Origin: CAVTHW01 sp963734625
GTDB lineage: Bacteria > Acidobacteriota > Terriglobia > Bryobacterales > Bryobacteraceae
Reading direction: 5' to 3'
Assembly: GCA_963734625.1 (NCBI GenBank)
Contig: CAVTHW010000022.1
Location: 274,315 to 338,314 of the forward strand
Length of the DNA: 64,000 bases
Part shown: one piece after another, positions 17,255 to 26,039 of the stretch
How the letters are laid out: every line of letters begins with the position of its first letter
How positions within the stretch are numbered: position 1 is the first letter of the stretch
The notes under the pieces: generated by a model
What the model saw: the letters and a program-made list of their open reading frames with translations, nothing else
Database searches by the model: none
Told to the model about the DNA's origin: nothing
Made by a program: the position numbers and the translations under genes

Positions 17255-17361
17255 GCAGGATTCCACGAGTCACGGGCTCGGACTTGGTTGGAGCGCTATC
17301 CAAGGCTGGCTTTGCCCTCATCCGAATCAAGGGCAGCCACCACTTCCAGAGACTGCTGTAG
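17251..17361 (+). pseudogene. hicA: truncated HicA mRNA interferase
   Basis: The frame begins with ATGA overlap to hicB and encodes 36 residues, including the HicA start MSRIPRVTGSDLVGALSKAG and the active-site-bearing segment RIKGSHHFQR. It then hits TAG at 17359. Normal HicA has 60-80 residues; the C-terminal strand and helix are missing. No clear continuation is seen in the other frames, so loss of the 3' part rather than a single sequencing error is likely. The catalytic histidine is still present in the fragment. Confidence 0.75.
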
Positions 17362-17430
17362 CCGCATCGGTGTTCTCACTCTCCATCCCTCTCCTGGGCT
17401 ACCGGATGCCGGCCGGCTTATCATTCCAAG

Positions 17431-18006
17431 TCATGCCCGCCCCGCAAACTCCCGGCTCTCCGTCGACACTCTTACCTTTTCACCTTCTTTGATAAAGAGG
17501 GGAACCCGGATTTCAAGACCGGTTTCCAGCGTGGCTGGCTTGGTCACGCTGCCGCTCGACGAGTCGCCCCGCACGCCTGGTTCCGAGGAGGCAACCTCCA
17601 GTTCAACAAACTTTGGCAATTCTAAGCCGATGGGGTTGCCGTTGTACTTGAGCAACTCGACCAGGGCGCCCTCGATCAGGAAGTCCAGAGCGTTCCCGAT
17701 CAACTCCTCGGCCAGGGTGAGGGTCTCATAGCTTTCCTGGTCCAGGAAGTGAGAACCACTGCTGTCGCTATACAGATAGGAGGCCGGAACCAATTGGAGA
17801 TCCGGCTCCCTGAACTTGTCACCCGCCTTGAATGTTTTCTCAAAGACCGCGTTCGTGAGAAGGTTGCGAATCTTCAGGCGCACCAGAGTCTGGCCGCCCC
17901 GAGCGGTGGGCGTGCTCACCTCCGCTTCCATGCAGGAGAACGGGGTGTTGTCAATCTCAAACAGAGTCCTTCGTTTAACGTCAATCGCATCAATCAATAC
18001 GGCCAT
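17431..18006 (-). CDS. efp: elongation factor P with arginine-tipped loop
   Basis: Translation factor that relieves ribosome stalling at consecutive prolines. The 191 residues cover the three beta-barrel domains (KOW-like N-terminus, OB domain II and OB domain III ending GEKVRVSTESREFAGRA). The loop that reaches the peptidyl-transferase centre reads STPTARGGQTLV with R36 at the tip, not the modifiable lysine of E. coli EF-P. The PTARG form is shared with the EfpL/YeiP subgroup. No modification enzyme gene is nearby. It is a single gene, convergent to hicBA. Confidence 0.9.
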   Translation of the reverse strand: MAVLIDAIDVKRRTLFEIDNTPFSCMEAEVSTPTARGGQTLVRLKIRNLLTNAVFEKTFKAGDKFREPDLQLVPASYLYSDSSGSHFLDQESYETLTLAEELIGNALDFLIEGALVELLKYNGNPIGLELPKFVELEVASSEPGVRGDSSSGSVTKPATLETGLEIRVPLFIKEGEKVRVSTESREFAGRA

Positions 18007-18274
18007 GACTCCTCAACGGCAGGTCGGCGCCGAAAACCAGCGCAAACCCAGCTCCAATTCCCTCTTAAGTATAGGGTGAAGCGCTAACCAGGTGAAAAAT
18101 GGCGCTGCCGGCTTCGTGGGCAACCATCACATCGGCCTGGAACCGGGCGCCGAATCGATTTCCGTCACCCCGGCCGACTTGCCGGTCCTAATTCGGCACC
18201 GGCACTTCTCACCGCAGCCGACAAATCGTTAAAGTCTTGTGCTACTATTTCGGCTGAACGGAGGCGAAACTCAG

Positions 18275-19114
18275 ATGCACCGTCTCTTGGTTATTTCACT
18301 TCTCACGATTATTCTTTTCACCTTTGCAGGGCACGCTCAGCAAGCTCAACAGCCCATCCGAGCGCTGCCCGACGACAATCTCGCTTACCCAGTATTGATC
18401 ACACTAAGGAGTGGCGGGACTGGCTCCGGGTTTTATCTGAATACTAAGAGCGAAATATACCTTGTGACCGCCAAACACGTTCTCTTCAACCAGAAAACGG
18501 GAATTCCGCTCGACACCTCATTTGAATTGCTCTCCTATTCCAAAGATGTTTCGGACCAGACCCCGAACATTTCCACCATAGATATGACGAAAATGGCAGC
18601 GGACGGGATAGTCAAGCATCCGACTGAGGATATCGTAGTGGTTAAGATCTTCAGCCAATCTGCCACAGATGCTAACCGAGTCTCCGCGCGTCCTGGCGTT
18701 ACCGTTAAGGGACGTGCGAAGCAAGGCATTTTGACCGTCGCTCTTGAGAACATCAGGAAATTCAGCGATGTATTGGTGGGAAACCAGGTCTTCCTATTTG
18801 GCTATCCGACCTCATTGGCGTTGCAAGACATGCCTCAGATCGACCCTCGGCGACCCTTGTTGAGAAGGGGTATCGTTGCCGGTCAAAATCCTCGCACGCG
18901 ATCTATCATTCTTGACTGCCCGGCTTATTTCGGCAATAGCGGAGGTCCAGTGGTCCAGGTGGACGAGCAACCGTTTTCGCAGCACTTCACCGTTATCGGC
19001 GTGGTACACGCCTACGTGCCATACGCGGACGGCGGCAGAACATTCGCCATAATGGCAAACTCTGGATATTCTGTGGCAACACCGATGGACTTTGTTCTGG
19101 ATCTCGTCAAGTGA
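18275..19114 (+). CDS. secreted trypsin-like serine protease
   Basis: The 279-residue product starts at ATG 18275 with GGAGGC nine bases upstream; the GTG at 18239 is less likely. A signal peptide (about 1-22, ending GHAQQ) is followed by a chymotrypsin-fold domain. The catalytic triad candidates are H in VTAKHVL, D in HPTEDIVVVKI and S in GNSGGPVV. There is no PDZ domain, so it is not a typical DegP/HtrA protein. The substrate is unknown. It stands alone in the accessory region, with lower GC than its neighbours. Confidence 0.82.
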   Translation: MHRLLVISLLTIILFTFAGHAQQAQQPIRALPDDNLAYPVLITLRSGGTGSGFYLNTKSEIYLVTAKHVLFNQKTGIPLDTSFELLSYSKDVSDQTPNISTIDMTKMAADGIVKHPTEDIVVVKIFSQSATDANRVSARPGVTVKGRAKQGILTVALENIRKFSDVLVGNQVFLFGYPTSLALQDMPQIDPRRPLLRRGIVAGQNPRTRSIILDCPAYFGNSGGPVVQVDEQPFSQHFTVIGVVHAYVPYADGGRTFAIMANSGYSVATPMDFVLDLVK

Positions 19115-19512
19115 AGCTCCCAAACGTTTCGACAGATCGCCGGGAGGTTGCTGTTGATGTCCGTTGAATGATGGGTCGGGAGAACGCGAGCGAAACCTCA
19201 CGCGTTTTCTGCACGCACGCCGCACCCGCAACATTACTCCTGGGAAGTCCGCTCCACGTCAACTTGACGCATAACTCCCAAATCGCTGATCTGGTGGCTA
19301 GTCCGGATCTTCGCCGGGATTACTCCCGGGAGACGCCCTCGCGACCGTTTATGGAGTTCCACACGGACGGCACGCCGGCGACGCTTCCCCTTGTGCCCGG
19401 CCCGCGCGGTGTGCCCGGGGTAAGGGGACGGCTCAGTGGTTTCGCGGCCAGTTGACGGAGACTTGGCGGGAGTAATCCGGCTTTACTGGCACGTCATCCG
19501 GCCGCTGCGCCT
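19115..19512. other. no recognisable gene
   Basis: About 400 bases between the protease and the higA-like gene. Open frames here are short and have no familiar protein sequence. The segment may be debris of the mobile elements whose remnants follow. Confidence 0.5.
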
Positions 19513-19836
19513 CTATGCGACGCGAAGTTTGGCCGCACCGTGCGTTCTAGGCTTTACGACGATCTCTACATCGTGCCCTAGCGCGACAAGGAAACGCATG
19601 AGGCGCTCGACCGAATACCCCCGGAATTGACCAGCCAGCATAGCTGAGACTTTGGGCTGATCGATGCCCATGACCTTTGCCGCGGGTGCCTGGGTCAGCT
19701 TTCGCTGGCGGATCGTCCGGTCGATCCGAACCACCAGTCCAGCTTTAATCAGGTGTTCGCCGGCATCGGCCAGGCAGAGGTCAGCGAATACGTTGCCCGT
19801 GCTGGGCTCCCGCTTAAGGGCCTCTCTTTTCGGCAT
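19513..19836 (-). CDS. HigA-like XRE-family antitoxin
   Basis: A 107-residue protein with a helix-turn-helix region (RKLTQAPAAKVMGIDQPKVSAML, about residues 44-66) followed by FLVALGHDVEIVVKP, the layout of HigA2-type antitoxins that bind their own promoter. The frame is complete. It starts inside the 3' end of the degenerate higB-like gene, the normal toxin-first order. The partner is not functional as read. Confidence 0.8.
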   Translation of the reverse strand: MPKREALKREPSTGNVFADLCLADAGEHLIKAGLVVRIDRTIRQRKLTQAPAAKVMGIDQPKVSAMLAGQFRGYSVERLMRFLVALGHDVEIVVKPRTHGAAKLRVA

Positions 19837-19966
19837 TCTTCACCTCACTTCTTAACTCCTTGAGCCGCTGCCGGATCAGTTCCATCTCCGACTATAGATC
19901 GCGCGGTACGGCCGGAAATGACTTCACTCTGGAACGGGAATCGGCCAGCCACGTGAGGTTCTTCAT
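19814..19966 (-). pseudogene. HigB/Gp49-family toxin with internal deletion
   Basis: Reading from ATG at 19966, the N-terminus MKNLTWLADSRSRVKSFPAV is the familiar start of Gp49/HigB toxins. After 24 codons a TAG (19892-19894) follows, and the same frame continues directly with EMELIRQRLKELRSEV, the family's C-terminal helix, to TAA at 19814-19816. About 50 middle codons, including the catalytic core, are missing. The C-terminal end overlaps the antitoxin start. Confidence 0.7.
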
Positions 19967-20027
19967 CCGTTGGTACATGCCTATATTGGCATAAGTAGGA
20001 CGGGGCGTCAAACGATGCCCGAGGGTC

Positions 20028-20390
20028 GTGCCGCTCCGACCGTCGGAACGAAGCTTCGTGGGCCTCCGGAGGACAGAGGTAGCCGGGCTCGCCGTCGAGC
20101 ACCTTCATCAGCGGGAAGAGCACAGGGTACTCGCGGACCTCACCGGCAAGGGCGGTCACGTTCGAACTGCGCCGGTCCCGACCTGGGTCAAGCTTGCCGT
20201 GGACAACTGGTTGACAGCCGCAGGTATCCCGGCCGTCCCAGTCTTTAGGGCGATTAACAACGCCCGCCACGTTGTCCGGCTTGCGAGTCTAAAAGTAACG
20301 AACGAGAGTACACTATACTGTGCCGGTAAGCCCAAATTGGAAATCCCGGATGACACCCGGAACTCTCGTATCGAAAATTCGATGCAATAA
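20028..20390 (+). pseudogene. tyrosine recombinase (phage-type integrase) fragment
   Basis: The frame encodes GLRRTEVAGLAVEHLHQRE, DLTGKGGHVRTAPVPTWVK and VDNWLTAAGIPAVPVFRAIN. This is the first half of a tyrosine-recombinase catalytic domain, with the first active-site arginine in the LRR segment and the beta-strand lysine in GKGG. From about 20276 the sequence departs from the family, and the HxxR box and catalytic tyrosine are absent. The N-terminal DNA-binding domain is also missing. It marks a former mobile element. Confidence 0.7.
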
Positions 20391-20618
20391 TGGCGACAGC
20401 CGCTGCTGGAGCATCCGGGCGCGTGGTACGAGATGTTGGGCGGGCGCTTGCCGGATGTGTGGTATGGTTGCTGATCGTATCGGCCTTGCCGCGGCAGGCG
20501 GCGGGCCAGGGATGGTTGATCGCCTTACAGGGTTCGGGCAGTCCCTGCGCAGGGACGTCTACCTCTGGGAAGGGATATGCGATGCCGGAATAGACCCGGC
20601 CAGGCAAATAGGATAAAC
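20391..20618. other. region between integrase remnant and glycosidase
   Basis: It holds only a 67-codon frame (20390-20593) whose middle looks hydrophobic (CVVWLLIVSAL). No family or ribosome binding site supports it. No riboswitch or hairpin could be recognised. Confidence 0.4.
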
Positions 20619-23600
20619 ATGAAAACGAGAATCAATGTCGTGCTAATGCTCGCACTGGCGCTCACGCTGATTGGCGCCGCGTTGACGATGGCGACACAGG
20701 CCGGGGCGGGAGCCAATGTTCCTCCGCCCAGGCCCCAAGGCCCATGTGACATCTACGCCGCTGACGGCGATCCCTGCGTGGCCGCCCATAGCACCACGCG
20801 CGCGCTCTACGCCTCCTACAACGGCCCGCTCTACCAGGTCCTGCGCCAGTCGGACGGCAAGACCTTGGATATCGGCCTCGTCCAGCCCGTCGCGTCGCCG
20901 GTCCCGGACGCGGGCGGATACGCCAACGCGGCCGCGCAGGACGCGTTCTGCGCCAACACCTACTGCTGGATCACCACCATCTACGACCAATCCCCCAAGC
21001 GCAACCACCTCATCCAGGCGCCCCGCGGCGGATTCAGCGGCCCGGCCATGGGTGGGTTTAACAACCTCCCGGTCGCCGACATGGCGCCGGTTACGATAAT
21101 GGGTCACAAGGCCTACGGCGTCTTCATCGAGCCGGGCATGGGCCTCCGCCAGAACGACGTGAGGGGCACCGCGGTCGACGACCAGGCCGAGGGGCAGTAC
21201 TGGGTCATTAACGGCCACCACTACAACTCCGGCTGCTGCTTCGACTACGGCAACGCCGAGACCGACAGCCGCGACGACGGCAACGGCACCATGGAAACCA
21301 CCTACTACGGCAACGCCACCGCCTGGTATCGCGGGACCCCCCCCGGCCCGTGGATCATGACCGATCAGGAAAACAACTTGGTTGGTTGCGTCAACGCGGA
21401 TGGATCCAAATTCTGCGCGGACTTGCCGAGCATCACCTGGCGATTCGTGACCGCCACGGCCGACGGTGAACCGCACCACTGGAGATCCATGGGCGGCGAC
21501 GCGCAGACGGGCGGCCTGAAGGTCATGTTCGATGGACCGCGCGTCAACTCCACCTATGACCCGATGCGCAAGCAGGGAGCCATCCTCCTGGGCAACGGCG
21601 GCGACAACAGCGTCGGTTCGCAGGGCACCTTCTATGAAGGCGCGATGACGGCCCCAGGCACCTTCCCGACGCCGGAGACCAACCAGCGGATTCAGGCCAA
21701 CGTCGTGGCTGCCAAATACGACGTGCCGCGGCTGAGCCTGGCGCCGGCGTCGGCAACCGCCACCCCGCCCGGACTCCAGACGTTCTCGCCGCGGTCCTCG
21801 CAAGACACCACCGTGACGTTCACCAATACTACGGGGGCTCCCGTGTCGGGCCTCCAGTTGAGCATTTCCGTGCCCACGGGTTGGACCTCCGTGGTCTCAG
21901 GCGCCGCCGGCGCGTCGAGGACGTTCACTGCCCCGGTTGCGCCGGGCGCCAGCGTGAACGCGACCTTCAAGGTCACCTCGGGGCCGGCGGCCTTCAACGG
22001 CGACCTGGTCGGCAAAGCCGCCTGGACGGCGAACGGCAGGACGATATCCGAGACGGCGTTCGAGAAGGTACGGAGCGTCAGCCCGATCAAGATCAACGAG
22101 TTCGGCATTAGCACCGGGTCTCCCGCCAACTCGACGAATTCGTTCATCGAGCTCTACAACGCCGGCGCTAGCGCCGTCGATATCTCCAGTTGGACCCTGA
22201 CCCATCACCCGACCCAGTTGCCCGTCTTCTCGTCGGCGAAGATCCCGGCCGGGACCAAGCTCGCGGCTCGCGGTTTCTACCTGCTCGGCCTCTCCACCTC
22301 CGGGCTGGCCGTCCCCGCGCGCGCGGGCGATAGCGCGATCCACGTCAGGAGCACGACCGGCATGTCGGTCGGCGATACCATCGAAATCGACACCGGCTCC
22401 AGCCTGGAGACCCGCAAGATCGCCAGCATCGGGACGGCGGCCGCGAACAGCACGACGCTGTGGCAACCCCTCCCCGAGGGTCCGGTGATCACGATCCCCA
22501 CCGGCTCGACCAACGTGCCTGTCACCAGCGTGACCGGATTCGAGGTCGGCCAGAAGATCGCCATCGGCTATGGCGCCACCTACCCCACCGTCGCGAAAGC
22601 CGTGGAAAAATACGAGGTGGCCACGGTCACCGCGGTCGGCAAGCAGGGCACGCAAGCCTGGTTTACAGCGCCCGCCAAAGCCGGCGACACCAACATCAAG
22701 GTATCCTCCGTCGCCAACATTTCAACCGGTGACAAGATCAGATTGGACATCGACAGCGTCGGACATGGGATCGAGACCGTCACGGTTACGCGCGTCGGCA
22801 CGCAGTCGGCCCGTAACGCCTTCAACGGCGCCTTAAAGGATACGGAACTGGGCACGGGCCTCGACTTGGCCGCCCCGCTGAAGTTCAATCATTCGTCCAA
22901 CATCCCCTTCAGCGTCAGGGGAACGGGGATCACCTTTACCCCGGCCACGGCTTTTGCCCACTCTAGCAACGAGCCCGTCCAGCCGCTCGGAACCGGCATC
23001 ACGCTCGATAGTCCCCTGGCCAAGGCCCACGAGATCAACGCGGTTGTGAGTGACGCCACGGTCACCACCGCGGGCTACCAAGGGACGCCGAAGCCCAACC
23101 AGTGGTTCGGTGGCCCCGCCCTCGGCCCCAGCGCCGGTAACATGGTGCTGCGTGACGCCGCTGGCCGGGTCGTCGACAGCCTGAACTTCGGCGGCCTCGT
23201 CGACCCATGGGCTGCCGAAGGCTACCAGGCCGCCTCGGGAGCGAACCGGAGTGGCTGCAGCGTGCCTTCACCCGGCGCGGGCAGGGGCGGCTTCGGCGGA
23301 CCTGGCGCTCAGGCGGCCACCGCCACGCCCAATAGGAGTACGGGCCGCTTCCCGGACGGCGCCGATACCGACAGCAACTGCGACGATTTCCAGTTGCAGG
23401 CCGTCACCACTCTGCCGGCCGCTTCCGCCGCCGGCGCGACCAACATCAAAGTCGCTGGCGCAGTGGACTTTGCCGCCGGCCAGACGGTTATCATTGATAC
23501 CGGCGCGAACCGCGAAACCGCCGTCATCGCGACTGTTGGCACGCCAGGCGCCACCACTGTGGGCGCCGCCACCAACCTGGGCGCGACCGTTATCCCTGTC

Positions 23601-23912
23601 GCCGGCGGGGCAGGCTTTAGCGCCGGCCAGACCATTACCATTGACAGTGGCGCGAACCGGGAGACGGCGGTTGTCGCCTCCACCACCGGTGGCGGCAGAG
23701 GCGGCCCTGGCCGCGGTGGCCCTGGCGGCGGCGCCACAATCACCGTCACCGCGCCGCTCACTTTTGCGCACGCGGCCGGTGCCCAGGTCTCCGGCTCCGG
23801 CATCACCCTCACCGCTCCATTGAGCCGGGCGCATGCCAGTGGGGCGCAGGTCGCCGGCAGCGTCCCCACGCCCGGTGCGCCCAACCAATATAGACCCCGG
23901 CCGCGTATCTAG
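20619..23912 (+). CDS. secreted GH54-type (arabinofuranosidase B-like) protein with NEW3-like, lamin-tail and repeat modules
   Basis: The 1097-residue product has a signal peptide (about 1-30) and then an arabinofuranosidase-B catalytic domain at about 41-367 (GPCDIYAADGDPC, HSTTRALYASYNGPLYQV, HYNSGCCFDYGNAE). An Ig-like NEW3-type domain follows at about 375-485 and the start of a lamin-tail domain at about 487-560 (KINEFGISTGS, FIELYNAGA). The rest consists of five TNIKV..GD.I.ID-type repeats and five GTGITL..PL..AH-type repeats. These interrupt the lamin-tail domain, whose closing parts (GRFPDGADTDSNCDDF and TPGAPN) appear later. The likely role is hydrolysis of arabinose-containing plant polymers. 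I could not assign catalytic residues. Confidence 0.82.
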   Translation: MKTRINVVLMLALALTLIGAALTMATQAGAGANVPPPRPQGPCDIYAADGDPCVAAHSTTRALYASYNGPLYQVLRQSDGKTLDIGLVQPVASPVPDAGGYANAAAQDAFCANTYCWITTIYDQSPKRNHLIQAPRGGFSGPAMGGFNNLPVADMAPVTIMGHKAYGVFIEPGMGLRQNDVRGTAVDDQAEGQYWVINGHHYNSGCCFDYGNAETDSRDDGNGTMETTYYGNATAWYRGTPPGPWIMTDQENNLVGCVNADGSKFCADLPSITWRFVTATADGEPHHWRSMGGDAQTGGLKVMFDGPRVNSTYDPMRKQGAILLGNGGDNSVGSQGTFYEGAMTAPGTFPTPETNQRIQANVVAAKYDVPRLSLAPASATATPPGLQTFSPRSSQDTTVTFTNTTGAPVSGLQLSISVPTGWTSVVSGAAGASRTFTAPVAPGASVNATFKVTSGPAAFNGDLVGKAAWTANGRTISETAFEKVRSVSPIKINEFGISTGSPANSTNSFIELYNAGASAVDISSWTLTHHPTQLPVFSSAKIPAGTKLAARGFYLLGLSTSGLAVPARAGDSAIHVRSTTGMSVGDTIEIDTGSSLETRKIASIGTAAANSTTLWQPLPEGPVITIPTGSTNVPVTSVTGFEVGQKIAIGYGATYPTVAKAVEKYEVATVTAVGKQGTQAWFTAPAKAGDTNIKVSSVANISTGDKIRLDIDSVGHGIETVTVTRVGTQSARNAFNGALKDTELGTGLDLAAPLKFNHSSNIPFSVRGTGITFTPATAFAHSSNEPVQPLGTGITLDSPLAKAHEINAVVSDATVTTAGYQGTPKPNQWFGGPALGPSAGNMVLRDAAGRVVDSLNFGGLVDPWAAEGYQAASGANRSGCSVPSPGAGRGGFGGPGAQAATATPNRSTGRFPDGADTDSNCDDFQLQAVTTLPAASAAGATNIKVAGAVDFAAGQTVIIDTGANRETAVIATVGTPGATTVGAATNLGATVIPVAGGAGFSAGQTITIDSGANRETAVVASTTGGGRGGPGRGGPGGGATITVTAPLTFAHAAGAQVSGSGITLTAPLSRAHASGAQVAGSVPTPGAPNQYRPRPRI

Positions 23913-24097
23913 ACCCGGCTTGGGCGAGTGTCCCCTTCTGGGAAATGCCACACGGACTGCCGTCTCCCGGACTGCCGGAAGCTGGCCGACTTCCCGTTCC
24001 TAATCCGCCAGCGCACCTCGGTGGTTTGCCGACTTTACGGGCATTTGGCTTTCTCGACACTACGCCGCGGACCGTCGACTTCCTAATGTACCGCGAG

Positions 24098-25210
24098 TTA
24101 GTACAGCTCATTCGGAAATAGGTAATCGAGTAGTACTCCTTGCATCTGCCCTGGAACCGCGCTGAGAAAGTCCTCTAACAAACTAATCGCGTGATCATCC
24201 GCGGGACGCTCGGAACTCGTTCCCCTTGTCATTGTGTGAATCCAAATCTCCGGCCGGTACCGAACAAGTGACGCCAGAAGAAAGATTCCAAGGTAGACGA
24301 GGGCGGGTTGGGAGATGTAAACGCCGTTTACTGGCGAGCAGAGTCCGTTGTCGGAAAGCGAGCCACCGGCCAGTAAGTCTTGTGGGGGATACGTCTTGCC
24401 TGGGGCAAGACTCGACACGAATTCTCCAGCTGAGGTCATCCTGAGCTGCTCGGCGATTGGGGTGCGCGGACTCTCCTCATTTCGAAAGTCGATCACCGCT
24501 TTTCCCCAGGCATTTGAAATCTGAGCAACTCTCCAGTTCTGCAACACTGGAAACCGATTCCGCCAGGAATCTACCGCAGCGCACGCTTCTTCAAGGGTTC
24601 CTACGGGCTCACTATGGCAAGCTTGCATATACCAGAAGTTCTCAAGATCCTCTGTAAGCGCAACATGCTCAGATAGGGCTGACTCCTTAAATGTGTGCAC
24701 GAAGAGGTCTCTAACCAATGGCAAGCGGCCAAGAATGTCTTTAAGGGTCAGGGTCGCGCCTTCAAGCAAGTTGGAATTCGCCGCTGGAAGCGAGATCGAC
24801 ACAGGTCGGGTTGACGCGTCATGAGTGCGGACGCGGTTTTCCGGAGCAACGGCATCATTGAAGTCTTGAAACGTCCCAACGCCTCTAATTTGCAGCGACA
24901 GGTCGGCCAAGCGGGCAGCCGGTGCCGTTGTATCTCGAAGCCCGTGAGAACGGGGAAGTGTAGCGAGTCTGGAGTTCTTGGTGACGAGAGTCACGGCCTT
25001 GGCAAATGCCAAGCTGCCATAGAAAAGCTGCAGCGGCCTAATCTCGAGACCAGACTCACCCGCGGCCTCAAAAAACAAACGTCCCTGCTGCAGACAAATA
25101 GTTGCATCCCTCGCCGCCCCAGAGGAAAGCGAACGGCCGGTTCGGCTGCGAACGGCTGCCCGGAGGTTTTCAGAACTCTCGAAAAAGGTGATTGGTGGTC
25201 GCGCACCCAT
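24098..25210 (-). CDS. YaaC-like protein
   Basis: The 370-residue protein resembles the YaaC family: an N-terminal region with FESSENLRAAVRSRTGR, then RPLQLFYGSLAFAKAVTLV and SHGLRD, and a C-terminal helical region with ALVYLGIFLLASLVRYRPEIW. The family has no established biochemical activity; members often occur in or near defence islands. It is the last of four leftward genes with nuclease and TIR-like domains, with a 290-base gap before it. The start ATG at 25210 sits directly beside an inverted repeat. Confidence 0.65.
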   Translation of the reverse strand: MGARPPITFFESSENLRAAVRSRTGRSLSSGAARDATICLQQGRLFFEAAGESGLEIRPLQLFYGSLAFAKAVTLVTKNSRLATLPRSHGLRDTTAPAARLADLSLQIRGVGTFQDFNDAVAPENRVRTHDASTRPVSISLPAANSNLLEGATLTLKDILGRLPLVRDLFVHTFKESALSEHVALTEDLENFWYMQACHSEPVGTLEEACAAVDSWRNRFPVLQNWRVAQISNAWGKAVIDFRNEESPRTPIAEQLRMTSAGEFVSSLAPGKTYPPQDLLAGGSLSDNGLCSPVNGVYISQPALVYLGIFLLASLVRYRPEIWIHTMTRGTSSERPADDHAISLLEDFLSAVPGQMQGVLLDYLFPNELY

Positions 25211-25225
25211 TTACTTTAGAGTAAA
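25210..25225. promoter_or_regulatory. inverted repeat at the start of the YaaC-like gene
   Basis: TTTACT-TTAG-AGTAAA is a perfect 6-base inverted repeat that touches the start codon of the leftward gene. It could be an operator for a repressor or a small hairpin limiting translation. No factor can be named. Confidence 0.35.
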
Positions 25226-25502
25226 CGACAGGACCCGAAAAGTCGCGCAGGGCTGCGCGAGTAGTGCCTCCCACGCGTCCGTACCCATGACAAGGCTGAC
25301 ATTACCGAGACGTGACCGATGCTTCCGCAGGTCACTTGGCCGTATCACGCCAACCTGCGGAAGTGCGCCGGCCTGTGGGCCCCCGGGCCGTTCCAGTCGC
25401 GAAGCCGACTTGCGGGGACGAATGTGGTGTCACTTCTCCGAAATTCCGACTATTTGCTCGAGTCGATTGGGCGGCCGAGCACGACAGAGTTTGGGGCTAT
25501 CG

Positions 25503-26039
25503 TTAAGCCACGGTGCCCTTGACGGCTAGGTCGCACAACTTGAGCTTAATGAGGCGCACCAGCGCTGAAGTGTCTCCGATGGTAGTCAGTTCATCCGTCG
25601 TCACAACGACAAGGCGGCGGCCTTCCCGTAAAGCAGCGGCGACAACGGCGTGTGCAGCGGTCAAATCAGCCGCTTGACCCGTGATGCCCAACGGACTCAC
25701 CAAAATGCCGAAAGCCAGCCCCCTATTGCGCAATTTCGAATCGAACCAGTTCAGCTCAACGCTTCCGACTCTGCTCGACCAGTTCTTGCATTCGACCAGA
25801 ACTATGTTTGGTAGGAAGAAGAACCCGTCGGTTGAACCGTCATTCCACAGGGCAACATCGATCTCCTCCGTGTTAAATGCATTGAGTTCGTTCCGGTGGG
25901 TGATGGCAATGCCGGGAACGAGTCCAAACACGTAGCACATCAGGTCTTCAAGCGCACGACCCTGTTCCGTCGTAGTGTGGCCGTTGCGACCTACAGCCAG
26001 GTATCCCTCAACCGTTGCCCCGACGATGGCTGCCATCAC
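25503..26039 (-). CDS. PD-(D/E)XK-fold nuclease-like protein
   Basis: A 178-residue protein with the nuclease core of the restriction-endonuclease superfamily. An N-terminal helix (RALEDLMCYVFGL) is followed by D61 in EEIDVALWN and E83-x-K85 in VLVECKNWSS, with a later helix carrying the supporting residues. Its ATG overlaps the stop of the TIR-like gene by four bases, so the two are co-translated. It probably cleaves DNA, or binds it as part of a defence complex. No methylase accompanies it. Confidence 0.72.
   Translation of the reverse strand: MMAAIVGATVEGYLAVGRNGHTTTEQGRALEDLMCYVFGLVPGIAITHRNELNAFNTEEIDVALWNDGSTDGFFFLPNIVLVECKNWSSRVGSVELNWFDSKLRNRGLAFGILVSPLGITGQAADLTAAHAVVAAALREGRRLVVVTTDELTTIGDTSALVRLIKLKLCDLAVKGTVA

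Noticed and set aside
18082..18225. 45-codon frame GTG to TAA between efp and the protease
   Set aside because: Short, without recognisable sequence or a good ribosome binding site.
20390..20593. 67-codon frame with a hydrophobic middle before the glycosidase
   Set aside because: No ribosome binding site, no family, and unusual composition; treated as non-coding.
20643..21803. Long minus-strand open frame under the glycosidase gene
   Set aside because: It is a mirror of GC-rich codon use, with arginine-, glycine- and valine-rich nonsense sequence and no motif; the plus-strand frame has clear domains.
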